Origin: Chitinophagaceae bacterium
GTDB taxonomy: Bacteria; Bacteroidota; Bacteroidia; Chitinophagales; Chitinophagaceae
Assembly (NCBI GenBank): GCA_028288585.1
Contig: JAQBNL010000001.1
Location: 1-64,000, forward strand
Reading direction: 5' to 3'
Length of the DNA: 64,000 nucleotides
The first letter of the stretch is position 1, and the number at the start of each line of letters is the position of its first letter. Shown piece by piece: positions 40,176 through 50,282 of the stretch. The position numbers were made by a program, and so were the translations under genes. The notes below the pieces were generated by a model. That model made no database searches, was not told the DNA's origin, and saw nothing but the letters and a program-made list of their open reading frames with translations.

Positions 40176-41675
40176 ATGCATACTATTTTATTATTCAATC
40201 CCCGCAGCGCTGTAGCCAAACACAGGATACCTAACTCTATTTTAAATATTGCTGCCTCTGTAGAAGGAAAATATGAATGGGTAATTGTTGATGGCAACCG
40301 TGAACAATATCCTCTTGAAAAAATAAAGGAACACCTGCACAGCGGAACTATTAAATATGTAGGCTTTACTGTAATGCCGGGACCGCAATTAAAGCAGGCA
40401 ATTCCTTATTCAAAATTTATTAAAGAACATTTTCCAGGAATTACTATTATTTGGGGAGGCTATTTTCCCACCAATCAATACAGGTCAGTACTCACATCAG
40501 GCTATGTTGATTTTGTTATTAACGGGCCCGGCGATAATTGCTTTCCGAAATTGATTGATGCTCTTGAAAATAACAAACCCTATGAACTGATTAAAAATTT
40601 AATTTATAAATCGGGAGACAATATTATAAAAACAGTGAAGGAAGACCTGATAGAACAGGATATATTAAACCCCCTGCCATATAATAAACTTAACAGCATT
40701 TATCCCATAGAAAAATATCTTGGCAAAACTTATTTAGGTGAAAAAACTTTGGCTTATCATTCCAGTATCGGTTGCCCGTTCACCTGTTCCTTTTGTGCAG
40801 TGGTTCCCACTTATGAAGCAAGATGGAAAGCTAAGTCTGCCCAATTGGTTTATAAAGATGTGAAATATATAAAGGACCACTGGGGTGCTGATGCTATAGA
40901 ATTTCATGATAACAATTTCTTTGTGTCAGAAAAACGCACCGTTGAGTTTTGTGAATTAATAAAGAAAGAAAAGATGCAGTGGTGGGGAATGGCAAGGATA
41001 GATACCATGTCAAAATTTAAAGATTCATCACTGGCACTCATGCGTGAGGCAGGATGCAAAATTATTTTTTTTGGAGCCGAGAGTGGCAACAATGCCATAC
41101 TAAAACAAATGGATAAAGGCGGTACACAAACTGGGGAACAAATAGCAGAGTTTGCTGCAAGAATGAGAAAGTTTGATATTATTCCTGAATATTCATTTGT
41201 GCTGGGGACACCCGCCGCCACTGCTGAAGAAGTAGATAAACAAATTGATTTTGAAATTGATTTTATCAGGAAGATAAAGTATATTAATCCTGACACAGAA
41301 ATTGTATTATATACATACAGCCCTGTACCTACAGAAGGTTCTGAATTATATAACCAGGCAATAAGTAAAGGATTTTCGTTTCCCCAAAAGCTGGAAGACT
41401 GGATAAGTCCGCAGTGGGAAAATTTTGATATGCGTAAGAACCCGCTTACACCATGGCTCACTGCTGAAATGATTGATAAAATAAGAAATTTCGAAATTGT
41501 TTTAAATGGTTATTATCCAACGGTAACAGATATCAGGCTGAACAATTTTAAAAGAAAAATAATACAGGCGGTTTCAGGAATGCGGTATAAGATTAATCTA
41601 TACAAACATCCTTACGAAATAAAATTACTGCAAAAGCTTTGGAAGTATCGCCAGCCGGAAATACAGGGGTTTTAA
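40176..41675 (+). CDS. B12-binding-domain radical SAM protein
   Basis: Radical SAM motif SSIGCPFTCSFCAV (CX3CX2C); N-terminal region with IIWGGYFPT typical of B12-binding/BchE-like radical SAM proteins. Confidence 0.9.
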   Translation: MHTILLFNPRSAVAKHRIPNSILNIAASVEGKYEWVIVDGNREQYPLEKIKEHLHSGTIKYVGFTVMPGPQLKQAIPYSKFIKEHFPGITIIWGGYFPTNQYRSVLTSGYVDFVINGPGDNCFPKLIDALENNKPYELIKNLIYKSGDNIIKTVKEDLIEQDILNPLPYNKLNSIYPIEKYLGKTYLGEKTLAYHSSIGCPFTCSFCAVVPTYEARWKAKSAQLVYKDVKYIKDHWGADAIEFHDNNFFVSEKRTVEFCELIKKEKMQWWGMARIDTMSKFKDSSLALMREAGCKIIFFGAESGNNAILKQMDKGGTQTGEQIAEFAARMRKFDIIPEYSFVLGTPAATAEEVDKQIDFEIDFIRKIKYINPDTEIVLYTYSPVPTEGSELYNQAISKGFSFPQKLEDWISPQWENFDMRKNPLTPWLTAEMIDKIRNFEIVLNGYYPTVTDIRLNNFKRKIIQAVSGMRYKINLYKHPYEIKLLQKLWKYRQPEIQGF

Positions 41676-41685
41676 TAATAACCGA

Positions 41686-42447
41686 ATGATTGATGTATCG
41701 TCATATAATATTGATAAAACAATTGGCCTGTTAGCTGTTGATAGCAACGCTTTTGAGGAACAATATATAAGGGTACGCAAAAATGAACAAAGGATTTATA
41801 CAAATGAAGAGGTTGCTTTGCTTCCTGATATTTCTCCTAATCATATTCATTATGCTGAATGGAAAATTAGAAAGCGTTCGTGCAATAGACTTATTAATTA
41901 TCTCCGCAAAAAAAACAGGCCTTTAAACATTTTAGAAGCCGGCTGTGGTAATGGATGGCTTTCTTCAAAGATGGCTGAGATTGATAATACTTTAGTTACC
42001 GGTCTCGATATAAATATTACAGAATTAAAACAGGCATGTGAAATATTCAATCATAAGGCTAACCTGGTGTTTATTTATGGAGATGTTCATGATAAGTTAA
42101 CCTCCGGTTCATTCGATACAATTGTATTCGCAGCATCCATTCAATATTTCCCGTCAATAAAAGAAATATTAGATACTGCATTCTCATTATTAAACACCGG
42201 CGGTGAAATTCATATTTTGGATACATTTTTTTATAAGAAGAATGAAGTGAAGAATGCTATTGAAAGAACAAAAAATTATTATACAGCACTAGGTCATAAC
42301 GATATGGCAGATTATTATTTTCACCATACTGTTGACGAGCTTAAAGCTTTTGACTACCAAATCTTATCTCCGAAAAATTCAATAATAAATAAGTTATCAG
42401 GAAAAACTACTCCCTTTCCATGGATACGAATAACCGGGAATAAATGA
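41686..42447 (+). CDS. Class I SAM-dependent methyltransferase
   Basis: LNILEAGCGNGWLSSKMAE, FDTIVFAASIQYFPSIKEILDTAFSLLNTGGEIHILD. Confidence 0.87.
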   Translation: MIDVSSYNIDKTIGLLAVDSNAFEEQYIRVRKNEQRIYTNEEVALLPDISPNHIHYAEWKIRKRSCNRLINYLRKKNRPLNILEAGCGNGWLSSKMAEIDNTLVTGLDINITELKQACEIFNHKANLVFIYGDVHDKLTSGSFDTIVFAASIQYFPSIKEILDTAFSLLNTGGEIHILDTFFYKKNEVKNAIERTKNYYTALGHNDMADYYFHHTVDELKAFDYQILSPKNSIINKLSGKTTPFPWIRITGNK

Positions 42448-43490
42448 GTACGCAATCATTATATCACACCTATAAACGGTACCGCACTTTACAAACGGAT
42501 ACCATAACTGCATTACCAATTGTTATACTAATGCCGCATAGTGCCTGCAATTGCCGCTGCGTTATGTGTGATATATGGAAAGGCAATAAGAACCTGAAAC
42601 AACTAACTGAGCCGGATATAACCGGGCTGCTTTCATCGCTTAAAAAATTTGGAACCAAACAGGTTGTCATGTCGGGGGGAGAAGCTTTGCTCAATCCGAA
42701 TTTCTTTCGCTTTTGCCGGATACTGCAACAGGAAAATATAAAAGTCACTTTATTATCAACAGGCCTTACGCTTAAAAATAATGCGGAACAATTGGTAACC
42801 CTTGTGAATGATATTATTGTTTCGTTAGATGGAAATGAGGTTTTGCATGATACAATAAGAAACATCCCCGGCGCCTATTCAAAAATGAAAGAAGGGATTG
42901 CAGCCATACGGGCAATTGATAAGGATTATAAGATAACCGGCAGAACGGTTATCCATAAACTTAATTATCAATGGTGGCCGGGTATAATTGATAGTGCAAA
43001 GGAATCAGGTTTGGACCAAATTAGTTTTTTGCCCGCAGATGTAAGCAGTGAGGCATTTAATCGTGAGGTTAAATGGGATGCACCACGACAGCAGGAAATC
43101 ATAATTCCAAAAGATGAACTGCCTGTTTTGGAAACAGTAATTGAACATCTTATAACAACATACAAAGAAGATTTTGACAATGATTTTATTGCAGAATCGC
43201 CGGAAAAAATTCAGAAGATATACACGTATTACAGTGCCTTGCACGGAATAAATTCTTTCCCCTATAAAAAATGTAATGCACCCTGGGTATCAACGGTTAT
43301 TGAAGCGGATGGCTCGGTGCGGCCATGTTTTTTTCACCCAACAATTGGCAACATACGGGCCGGGGCATTAAGTGATATTCTTAATAGCCATGAGGCAAAA
43401 CAATTTAGAAAAACGTTGGATATGGATACTAACAGTACCTGCGTTAAATGTGTTTGCTACTTAAATCTTTCACCCAATACCAGCCTGTAA
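42444..43490 (+). CDS. Radical SAM protein with SPASM-like C-terminus
   Basis: SACNCRCVMCDIW (CX3CX2C), VVMSGGEALLNP, C-terminal CNAPW...GSVRPCFFHPTIGNI...CVKCVC. ATGA overlap with upstream methyltransferase. Confidence 0.9.
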   Translation: MSTQSLYHTYKRYRTLQTDTITALPIVILMPHSACNCRCVMCDIWKGNKNLKQLTEPDITGLLSSLKKFGTKQVVMSGGEALLNPNFFRFCRILQQENIKVTLLSTGLTLKNNAEQLVTLVNDIIVSLDGNEVLHDTIRNIPGAYSKMKEGIAAIRAIDKDYKITGRTVIHKLNYQWWPGIIDSAKESGLDQISFLPADVSSEAFNREVKWDAPRQQEIIIPKDELPVLETVIEHLITTYKEDFDNDFIAESPEKIQKIYTYYSALHGINSFPYKKCNAPWVSTVIEADGSVRPCFFHPTIGNIRAGALSDILNSHEAKQFRKTLDMDTNSTCVKCVCYLNLSPNTSL

Positions 43491-43495
43491 AACAA

Positions 43496-44959
43496 ATGAA
43501 GAAGATACTTTTTTCTCATTCCTATTTTTTACGCTTCGATCCCAAGCAGTGGTCAACAGGCCAGCCCTATGCACCATTAGGAACTTTGTATGCTGCGGCT
43601 TTAATGAGAGAAAATGGTTATGATGTTTCTTTATTTGATGTGATGTTTTCCCACCAGCCTGAAGAAGTGATTGCAGCTTTGGATGAACAGCAGCCGGATT
43701 TTTTTGTGATGTATGATGATGGCTTTAACTACCTCACAAAAATGTGCCTTACCAATATGCGTGAAGCTGCCTTTAAAATGATAAAACTTGCAAAACAAAA
43801 AGGTTGTACCGTAATTGTTTCCAGCTCTGACTCCACAGACCACTATGAACAGTATTTAAATGAAGGAGCAGATTTTATTTTGATAGGTGAAGCAGAATTT
43901 ACATTGCTTGAATTGGTGCAGTCTATTACAGGAGGGAAAAATAATTTTACAGCAATACAAGGGCTTGCTTTTAAAGATAGTGATGCACTGATAAAAACTT
44001 CCAGGCGAACAGTTATAAAAGAGTTAGATACTTTGCCGTTACCCGCCTGGGACCTTATTAATATAGAGCCCTATAAGCAGTCGTGGCTAAAACATGCAGG
44101 CTATTTTTCTATGAATATGGCCACTACACGGGGATGTCCTTTTAAATGTAACTGGTGTGCAAAGCCGATATATGGTAATCGCTACAATTCAAGATCTCCA
44201 GAAAATGTAATTAAAGAACTAAAATTATTAAAAGAGAAATACCAGTTTGATCATATCTGGTTTTGCGATGACATTTTTGGGTTGAAACCCGGATGGGTAA
44301 ATGAAATGGCAGCGCTTGCAGAAATGGAAAGATTACAATTCAGATTTAAAATTCAATCCAGGGCAGACCTGTTAGTACAGGAAAATTATGTTACAGCATT
44401 AGCCCGTGCCGGCTGCGAAAATGTTTGGATAGGTGCTGAAAGCGGCTCACAAAAAATACTGGATGCAATGGATAAAGGAATTACTGTTGCCCAAATATAT
44501 AAGGCCGTAAAGCTTTTAAAAGAGTATGGTATTAATCCTTCCTTCTTCATACAGTTTGGATATCCCGGCGAAACCAAAGAGGATATAAAACTCACTATGA
44601 AGATGATAAATGAATTACTGCCCTATGAAATCGGCATCTCTGTTTCTTATCCTTTACCCGGAACGGTATTTTATGAAAAAGTAAAACTGCAATTAAAAGA
44701 AAAAGCAAACTGGACCGATTCAAACGAGATGGCATTGATGTTTAAAAATACTTACCAGCCTCAATTTTATAAGCAACTTCACAGGTACGTTCACAAAAGT
44801 TATCGAAAACATTTAGCATTCGAAAACCTGCTTAAACTGTTTATGTACCCGCTAAAGGCAAATTTATTTACGCTAAAAAAAGCGCTTTCAGGTTTATATT
44901 ATCTGCCTGCAGCATTTATTGAAAAAATTAAATTAAACCATTTAGAAAAGGCATTATGA
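43496..44959 (+). CDS. B12-binding-domain radical SAM protein
   Basis: Start moved to MKKILFSHSYFLRFDP; TTRGCPFKCNWCAKPIYGNRYNSRSPENVIKE, GAESGSQKILDAMDKGI. Confidence 0.9.
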   Translation: MKKILFSHSYFLRFDPKQWSTGQPYAPLGTLYAAALMRENGYDVSLFDVMFSHQPEEVIAALDEQQPDFFVMYDDGFNYLTKMCLTNMREAAFKMIKLAKQKGCTVIVSSSDSTDHYEQYLNEGADFILIGEAEFTLLELVQSITGGKNNFTAIQGLAFKDSDALIKTSRRTVIKELDTLPLPAWDLINIEPYKQSWLKHAGYFSMNMATTRGCPFKCNWCAKPIYGNRYNSRSPENVIKELKLLKEKYQFDHIWFCDDIFGLKPGWVNEMAALAEMERLQFRFKIQSRADLLVQENYVTALARAGCENVWIGAESGSQKILDAMDKGITVAQIYKAVKLLKEYGINPSFFIQFGYPGETKEDIKLTMKMINELLPYEIGISVSYPLPGTVFYEKVKLQLKEKANWTDSNEMALMFKNTYQPQFYKQLHRYVHKSYRKHLAFENLLKLFMYPLKANLFTLKKALSGLYYLPAAFIEKIKLNHLEKAL

Positions 44960-45777
44960 TTAAACCATTTTCTCATAATGAACAACAGGCCGAAGCTGCC
45001 TTTACATTACAGGCGCTAAATTTTGATGAATTATACAATGCCGATACAATTATACAATACAAAAGAAAACGTGTAAGAGATCATTTGATGCAATATCTGC
45101 AACCGGGCAGTTCCATCCTGGAGTTGAATGCCGGAACCGGTGAAGATGCAATATTTTTTGCACGGCAGGGGCATCATATTCATGCAACCGATATATCGGC
45201 AGGAATGCAGCAGGTATTAAAAGAAAAAGCAGGAGCCTGTAATTTACAAACCAATATAAGTAACGAGTTGTGTTCTTTTACCCAACTTGATCAGCTACAA
45301 AATAAAGGTCCTTTTGACGCAATCTTCTCAAACTTTGCAGGGTTAAACTGCACAAGCGACCTGGATAAGGTATTAGCCTCTTTTGATGCTTTATTAAAAC
45401 CAGGAGGCACAGTAACCCTGGTTATTTTACCCAAATTTTGTTTGTGGGAAACGCTGCTTGTTTTTAAAGGGAAATTTAAGACTGCAACACGAAGATTTTT
45501 CAGTAACTACGGCAGAAAAGCAAATATAAACGGCAAGCACTTCAGATGCTGGTATTACGATCCTTCCTTCATCATATCGCAGCTAAAAAGCGCTTTCGGT
45601 TTATTAAGTATTGAAGGGCTATGCACTGTTGTACCACCATCTTATATAAATAAATTTGCAGAAAACCGCCCTAAGCTTTTTACATTTTTAAAAAGAAAAG
45701 AAAATGTATTAAAAACAAAATGGCCGTGGAAATATATTGGCGATTATTACATTATCTCCCTGGAAAAGAAGCAATAA
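44956..45777 (+). CDS. Class I SAM-dependent methyltransferase
   Basis: SILELNAGTGEDAIFFARQGHHIHATDISAGM, FDAIFSNFAGLNCTSDLDKVLASFDALLKPGG; ATGA overlap with upstream gene. Confidence 0.88.
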   Translation: MIKPFSHNEQQAEAAFTLQALNFDELYNADTIIQYKRKRVRDHLMQYLQPGSSILELNAGTGEDAIFFARQGHHIHATDISAGMQQVLKEKAGACNLQTNISNELCSFTQLDQLQNKGPFDAIFSNFAGLNCTSDLDKVLASFDALLKPGGTVTLVILPKFCLWETLLVFKGKFKTATRRFFSNYGRKANINGKHFRCWYYDPSFIISQLKSAFGLLSIEGLCTVVPPSYINKFAENRPKLFTFLKRKENVLKTKWPWKYIGDYYIISLEKKQ

Positions 45778-45785
45778 ACAAGCTG

Positions 45786-46739
45786 TTAATCGGCAGGCTT
45801 CATTACTATTATTTTTTTATGTAACAATTCAAATACTTTTCTCTCGTACTGGTCAATAAATTTATTTTGAAAATTTTTAGGATCCGGCTTTGCGCAAAAT
45901 TTAGTTGCGCACATCCCCATAATCAGCCCGCGGGAATTTAGTTTTCTCTCCTGTGTTTTTTTAAGCCATCTTTTTGAAGTTATATTCATCAGTATATTAT
46001 CCAGCATATTACCAATAGGATTACTTAACATTTTTTCTACCAGCCATTTTATCGCGGGATTATTAATTTTTTTTGCTGAAGAAATCCGCATGTACTTATT
46101 CGGCAGAAAAGTTTTGATCCATGCATTATCAGAATAAAATTTTTCAAAAGACGCACTGCCCTGCAAAGGCAGCAATGTAGCAATTTCAGTGGCTGTGTAA
46201 ATATTTTTTTCAGCAATTTCAACATGGTCTTCTTCGATAAAATAATTCATGCAATAAAAATGTTGCTTATTAACCAGGAAGGTTAATTTTTTAAAACAGT
46301 GCATAAATGTCCTGGCAAGCCATAAACGATTTTTAGCTGTTATAATAAACAGGTCAATATCAGATGTATCATCTGCAAAATTTTTAGAAAGCGATCCGGA
46401 AACAGCAACTCCTCTTACAAATGGAAACTTTGCCAATCGTGAGGCCACTGTTTTTGCTGTTATCAAAAGCTGCTGCGCTTTGTTATTCCCATTATTTCTT
46501 CTTTGAGCAATTGAATAGTTATTTTGTAAGCTATAAAATTCGGCCAGCTTAAAAATTAAAGAGCCATCAACCAATGCCTGCAAAGTCATTTCAAATTCCG
46601 CATGTTCATAAAAATTAGGAAGAAACAACCATATCTCTCTTTTTTGTAACGGGTATGTAAAAATATCAAAATACGCAAGGGTTGATAATATATCATTTTT
46701 TATCAGCAAATAACGATTGTAGCTTTTAGAAGGATTCAA
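45786..46739 (-). CDS. Nucleotidyltransferase-fold protein (Pol-beta-like)
   Basis: FPFVRGVAVSGSLSKNFADDTSDIDLFIITAKNRLWLAR: GS...DxD nucleotidyltransferase motif. Confidence 0.75.
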   Translation of the reverse strand: MNPSKSYNRYLLIKNDILSTLAYFDIFTYPLQKREIWLFLPNFYEHAEFEMTLQALVDGSLIFKLAEFYSLQNNYSIAQRRNNGNNKAQQLLITAKTVASRLAKFPFVRGVAVSGSLSKNFADDTSDIDLFIITAKNRLWLARTFMHCFKKLTFLVNKQHFYCMNYFIEEDHVEIAEKNIYTATEIATLLPLQGSASFEKFYSDNAWIKTFLPNKYMRISSAKKINNPAIKWLVEKMLSNPIGNMLDNILMNITSKRWLKKTQERKLNSRGLIMGMCATKFCAKPDPKNFQNKFIDQYERKVFELLHKKIIVMKPAD

Positions 46740-46778
46740 AACCGGAGTATTTTTAAGTGATAGCTTCTTATAATTAAG

Positions 46779-46803
46779 AACGGGTAATCAGTTTAAAGGT
46801 TGC
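46779..46803 (-). promoter_or_regulatory. Near-match ECF-type promoter P6: GCAACC-N15-CGTT on the minus strand
   Basis: Minus strand GCAACC-TTTAAACTGATTACC-CGTT, 39 nt before the nucleotidyltransferase ATG. Confidence 0.4.
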
Positions 46804-46819
46804 CTTAGCAAGGCTTACC

Positions 46820-47965
46820 TCATTCAGTAACGTATGTTTGATTAAAAATAATTTCCTTAGTGTTTTTTACTGCATAGCATTCATAAAAAAACTGCTCATA
46901 ACAATTAATGATCATTGGCCAGTTAAATTCGCTGCCTATCTTTTTATAATTATTGCTGATCATCATTTCCTCCTGTTGGTTCCTGGCTGAATGCTGTATG
47001 ATCTTATTAATATCTGAAGCATCAGTAAAAAAAATTGCATCATTATTAAGAACAGATTTATTAAAAGAATTATTATGAGCAGCAATGAAAGCCTTGCCTG
47101 CCATAGCTTCCAATAAAGAAGGATTGGTTCCGCCAACGCTGTGCCCATGAAAATAAATGTAAGAGTAAGCAATCAGCTTTCTTACCGTTCTATTATTAAA
47201 TATTGAGCCGGCAAATTTAATACGCTCATCATTTTTATATTTATTTATAAGATATTTCCCAAACCCGTTTTTTGTATTACCGATAACAACAAAAGTTTTA
47301 TCGCAATCTGTTTGATGAAACCCATCGAGAATCATTTCTATATTATTCTCAGGCTCCATACGGGCTACTAACAGGAAATATTTGTGTTTTGCTATTTTAT
47401 ACCAGGAAAATACATCTTCATTTGTGTCATTAATGATTTCTGCTCCATAAGGAATGTATTTGGTATTAATTTTATATTTCTCATCCAGGTAGTTCTTTAT
47501 CATTAAGGAATCAGCTATAAAAAAGCCCCGTGATTTTATGGCAAGCTTTTCTGTATATAACAAAAATCTTCTCACAAGTGCTGAATATTTGGACCTTTTC
47601 CATTCAAGGCCATCCATGTTGGTAATTACTACAGCATTTGCAGGATACAAATTTTTCCAGATAGAACTGCTGGTATATCCAAGCATAAGAATAATATCAA
47701 AATTCTTTTTACGGGTATCAAGAATGCAATTAAGGTCATAAATAAATTGCCCGGCAGTTCCAATTAAAAATTCAGGATCAAAGCACCGGACAATCTGTAC
47801 GCCATTCCAGTTATTCTCTTTATACGGATGCTTATGAGAATTATAAACCGTTACAGCATGTCCTTTTTCAACCAGCCCTTTAGAAAGGTAGCCGGCAATT
47901 TGTTCAAAGCCTCCATAATTATTGGGTATACCTCTTGTTCCCAGTATGGCTATTTTTAGTGGCAT
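46820..47965 (-). CDS. Glycosyltransferase (DUF1972/rhamnosyltransferase-like)
   Basis: MPLKIAILGTRGIPNNYGGFEQIAGYLSKGLVEKGHAVTVYNS, GGTNPSLLEAMAGKAFIAAHNNSFN. Confidence 0.9.
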   Translation of the reverse strand: MPLKIAILGTRGIPNNYGGFEQIAGYLSKGLVEKGHAVTVYNSHKHPYKENNWNGVQIVRCFDPEFLIGTAGQFIYDLNCILDTRKKNFDIILMLGYTSSSIWKNLYPANAVVITNMDGLEWKRSKYSALVRRFLLYTEKLAIKSRGFFIADSLMIKNYLDEKYKINTKYIPYGAEIINDTNEDVFSWYKIAKHKYFLLVARMEPENNIEMILDGFHQTDCDKTFVVIGNTKNGFGKYLINKYKNDERIKFAGSIFNNRTVRKLIAYSYIYFHGHSVGGTNPSLLEAMAGKAFIAAHNNSFNKSVLNNDAIFFTDASDINKIIQHSARNQQEEMMISNNYKKIGSEFNWPMIINCYEQFFYECYAVKNTKEIIFNQTYVTE

Positions 47966-49049
47966 GATGTGTTTTCACATCTTTATACGCAATTTTGGTT
48001 TGAAGGGCTGCCTGTTGCCATGTATAATCAGTAAATATTTTTTTCCGCAGGGCCTCATTGTATTCCTGCAAAGAAGCCTTTTCTACGGCTGCGTAAATAC
48101 TTTCGGGCAATCCGGGGTCGCAATAAAACCCTGTTTCTTCAAAATATTCTTTAGCATCTCCTTTATTTGTAATAACCACATTACAACCCATCACAGCGGC
48201 TTCCAGGGAACTGAGACCTGTAGTTTCAAACCAACTCGGCAATACATGTACTTTTGCCTGTTGATAATATTTCAGCAATTCGTGTTGAGATACATGTTCA
48301 ATAAAATTGATATTATTGGCTGCAATTTTTTTACATTTTTGATAATACCCAAGCTGGTTAGGTGCAGGTGCGCCGATGAGCAATAAATTGAACTTTGTTT
48401 TATTGAGCGCTTTAATGAGGTTTATTTGATTTTTTATCCCTTCTATTCTTGCAACGCAGATAACCAGGCCACTATCTTTTTTTATAGTTTCATCAAAGTG
48501 AAATAATACAGGGTCAACTCCATTTGGAACAATAACATAATTATCGGCGTATTTATATTGATTGCTTATGCGTTCATATTCCAGTTTAGAATTAGGAAGT
48601 AACATGGAGGTTTTTTTCAATATTTTTTTTACAGCCCTGCGGTGACCTTTCAGAATATATGAAAAACTCATCAGCGCATCATTACCACGTAACCACCGGG
48701 CTAAAGTTTTAAGGTATTCGATACTATCAGCAGGTAACCATCTGAACAATACGCCTGCAATCCCTTTCCTGTAATGTTTATCATATTCACTATAATCAAT
48801 CAATATTGGTGAAACAACAAATGGTTTTTTAGATTTTTTTAAATGATAAAGAATATCTGCCGGGCGGGTAATATTAAAAAAATGAATCAGATCGTACCGG
48901 TTATAATCAATTGCTTCATCAGTTAATTTTATATCTGCTGTTACCCCAATAGCAGCAAGATGTTTGGCCGTTTCCAATACCTGCACCGTATCACCGCCTT
49001 TTGCAGTAAATAACGTTGCTCTTGTTATCATTGCCACTCTTATCATCAC
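47919..49049 (-). CDS. Glycosyltransferase family 4-like
   Basis: VIVPNGVDPVLFHF, VCVARIEGIKNQINLIKALN, HVLPSWFETTGLSSLEAAVMGCNVVITNKGDAKEYF. Confidence 0.9.
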   Translation of the reverse strand: MMIRVAMITRATLFTAKGGDTVQVLETAKHLAAIGVTADIKLTDEAIDYNRYDLIHFFNITRPADILYHLKKSKKPFVVSPILIDYSEYDKHYRKGIAGVLFRWLPADSIEYLKTLARWLRGNDALMSFSYILKGHRRAVKKILKKTSMLLPNSKLEYERISNQYKYADNYVIVPNGVDPVLFHFDETIKKDSGLVICVARIEGIKNQINLIKALNKTKFNLLLIGAPAPNQLGYYQKCKKIAANNINFIEHVSQHELLKYYQQAKVHVLPSWFETTGLSSLEAAVMGCNVVITNKGDAKEYFEETGFYCDPGLPESIYAAVEKASLQEYNEALRKKIFTDYTWQQAALQTKIAYKDVKTHHATKNSHTGNKRYTQ

Positions 49050-49055
49050 TTTTAA

Positions 49056-50282
49056 TTAACCCTTATAATATAATTTTCGGGAAGAAGCTTTTACATCAAA
49101 CTGCGGAAAAGCATTTGTAAAAGCCAATATCCATATTACATACTCAGCTATATTGGTTATAAAGCTTCCCGTAAACTGGTATAGAAAAATAAAAAGAAAT
49201 AACAGCAACCGGAAATAGTTTATCCAAACTCTTGTATAAAAAAACAGGAACAATTCAATCAATATCCTTATGCAAAAGCCTATCCATCCAAAGATAGCAA
49301 GCGTTTCAGCAGCTGCATTAGGTATGGCGATAGTGTTATAATCCAAGTCATACAAATAATAACTCCTGATAATATCACCTCCTAATATTTTAATCTGTCC
49401 CGGCCCAACCCCCCAGGCAGCGCTTTTCTTTTCAAGAATTTGATTAGCCAATATAAATGCATCTGATGTTCGCCCCTTACCCGATGTATCATGCCCTGTG
49501 ATAATATTTTCTAATCTTAAAAAGAAATTATTCCCCGGGAAAAATACAAGCACAATAAACAATACTGATAAAAAAATAACAAGGGTGAGTATGAAAATAT
49601 TTAATGCCCTTCTTTTTTGGGTAAGGGTTTTAAAATAAATAATATAAGTAAGAATAATTGCTACCATAACAGAAGCTATTACACCGATGGAAAAAGAAAG
49701 TATATAAGGCAGGAACAACATCATCAGCAATAGCCAGCTGTTTAATTTATTTTGCCTTAAAACGATCTGTAGAAAATAAAAGAAAAATAAAGGCGTAAAT
49801 AGAGTTGCATAATAAGATGCTTCGTATGTAAATAGCTTTAGCCTCTTAACATCACTTACCCCCTCTGTTAACGAACTTTTCATCCATAAGAGATCATCAT
49901 ACGAAGTAAAATAAATGGGGATCGCAATAAGGCATAGAATAAAATTGATCACTAATAATTTCCTGAATATTTTTTCAGGATCGGAACAGCTCTTTAAAAA
50001 TGTATAAAACGCCTGGCAAAAAATATAGACTGCAGTAAAATTTAAAACTGAGATCACATAACTTTTTATCTCGATCCCAAATATCAAATGCATAATAAAA
50101 AAAGGAGCCAGGCATATAAAGAAAGGCAGCAGGATCTCTCTTTTGCGTGAGGTAAGTATCCACCAATAAAATAAAGGACTTAAGATGGCTGTATAGGTTA
50201 AACCAAAAGGCAATGCCAATGCGTTTACAAAGAAGTAAATAAAAGCGAACGGGAGATACTTATTTATGCTCATGCCTGTCAT
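49056..50282 (-). CDS. O-antigen polymerase/ligase-like multi-TM protein
   Basis: About 10 hydrophobic segments; GVGPGQIKILGGD...NAAAETLAIFGWIGF, Wzy/WaaL-like C-terminal pattern. Confidence 0.7.
   Translation of the reverse strand: MTGMSINKYLPFAFIYFFVNALALPFGLTYTAILSPLFYWWILTSRKREILLPFFICLAPFFIMHLIFGIEIKSYVISVLNFTAVYIFCQAFYTFLKSCSDPEKIFRKLLVINFILCLIAIPIYFTSYDDLLWMKSSLTEGVSDVKRLKLFTYEASYYATLFTPLFFFYFLQIVLRQNKLNSWLLLMMLFLPYILSFSIGVIASVMVAIILTYIIYFKTLTQKRRALNIFILTLVIFLSVLFIVLVFFPGNNFFLRLENIITGHDTSGKGRTSDAFILANQILEKKSAAWGVGPGQIKILGGDIIRSYYLYDLDYNTIAIPNAAAETLAIFGWIGFCIRILIELFLFFYTRVWINYFRLLLFLFIFLYQFTGSFITNIAEYVIWILAFTNAFPQFDVKASSRKLYYKG

Noticed and set aside
40904-41461. Minus-strand ORF (185 aa) antisense to the first B12 radical SAM gene
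   Set aside because: Longest antisense ORF in the cassette, but Ser-rich without a domain, and the sense frame carries clear radical SAM motifs.
47922-48386. Plus-strand ORF (154 aa) antisense to a glycosyltransferase
   Set aside because: Sense strand has strong GT4 motifs; antisense product has no recognisable family.
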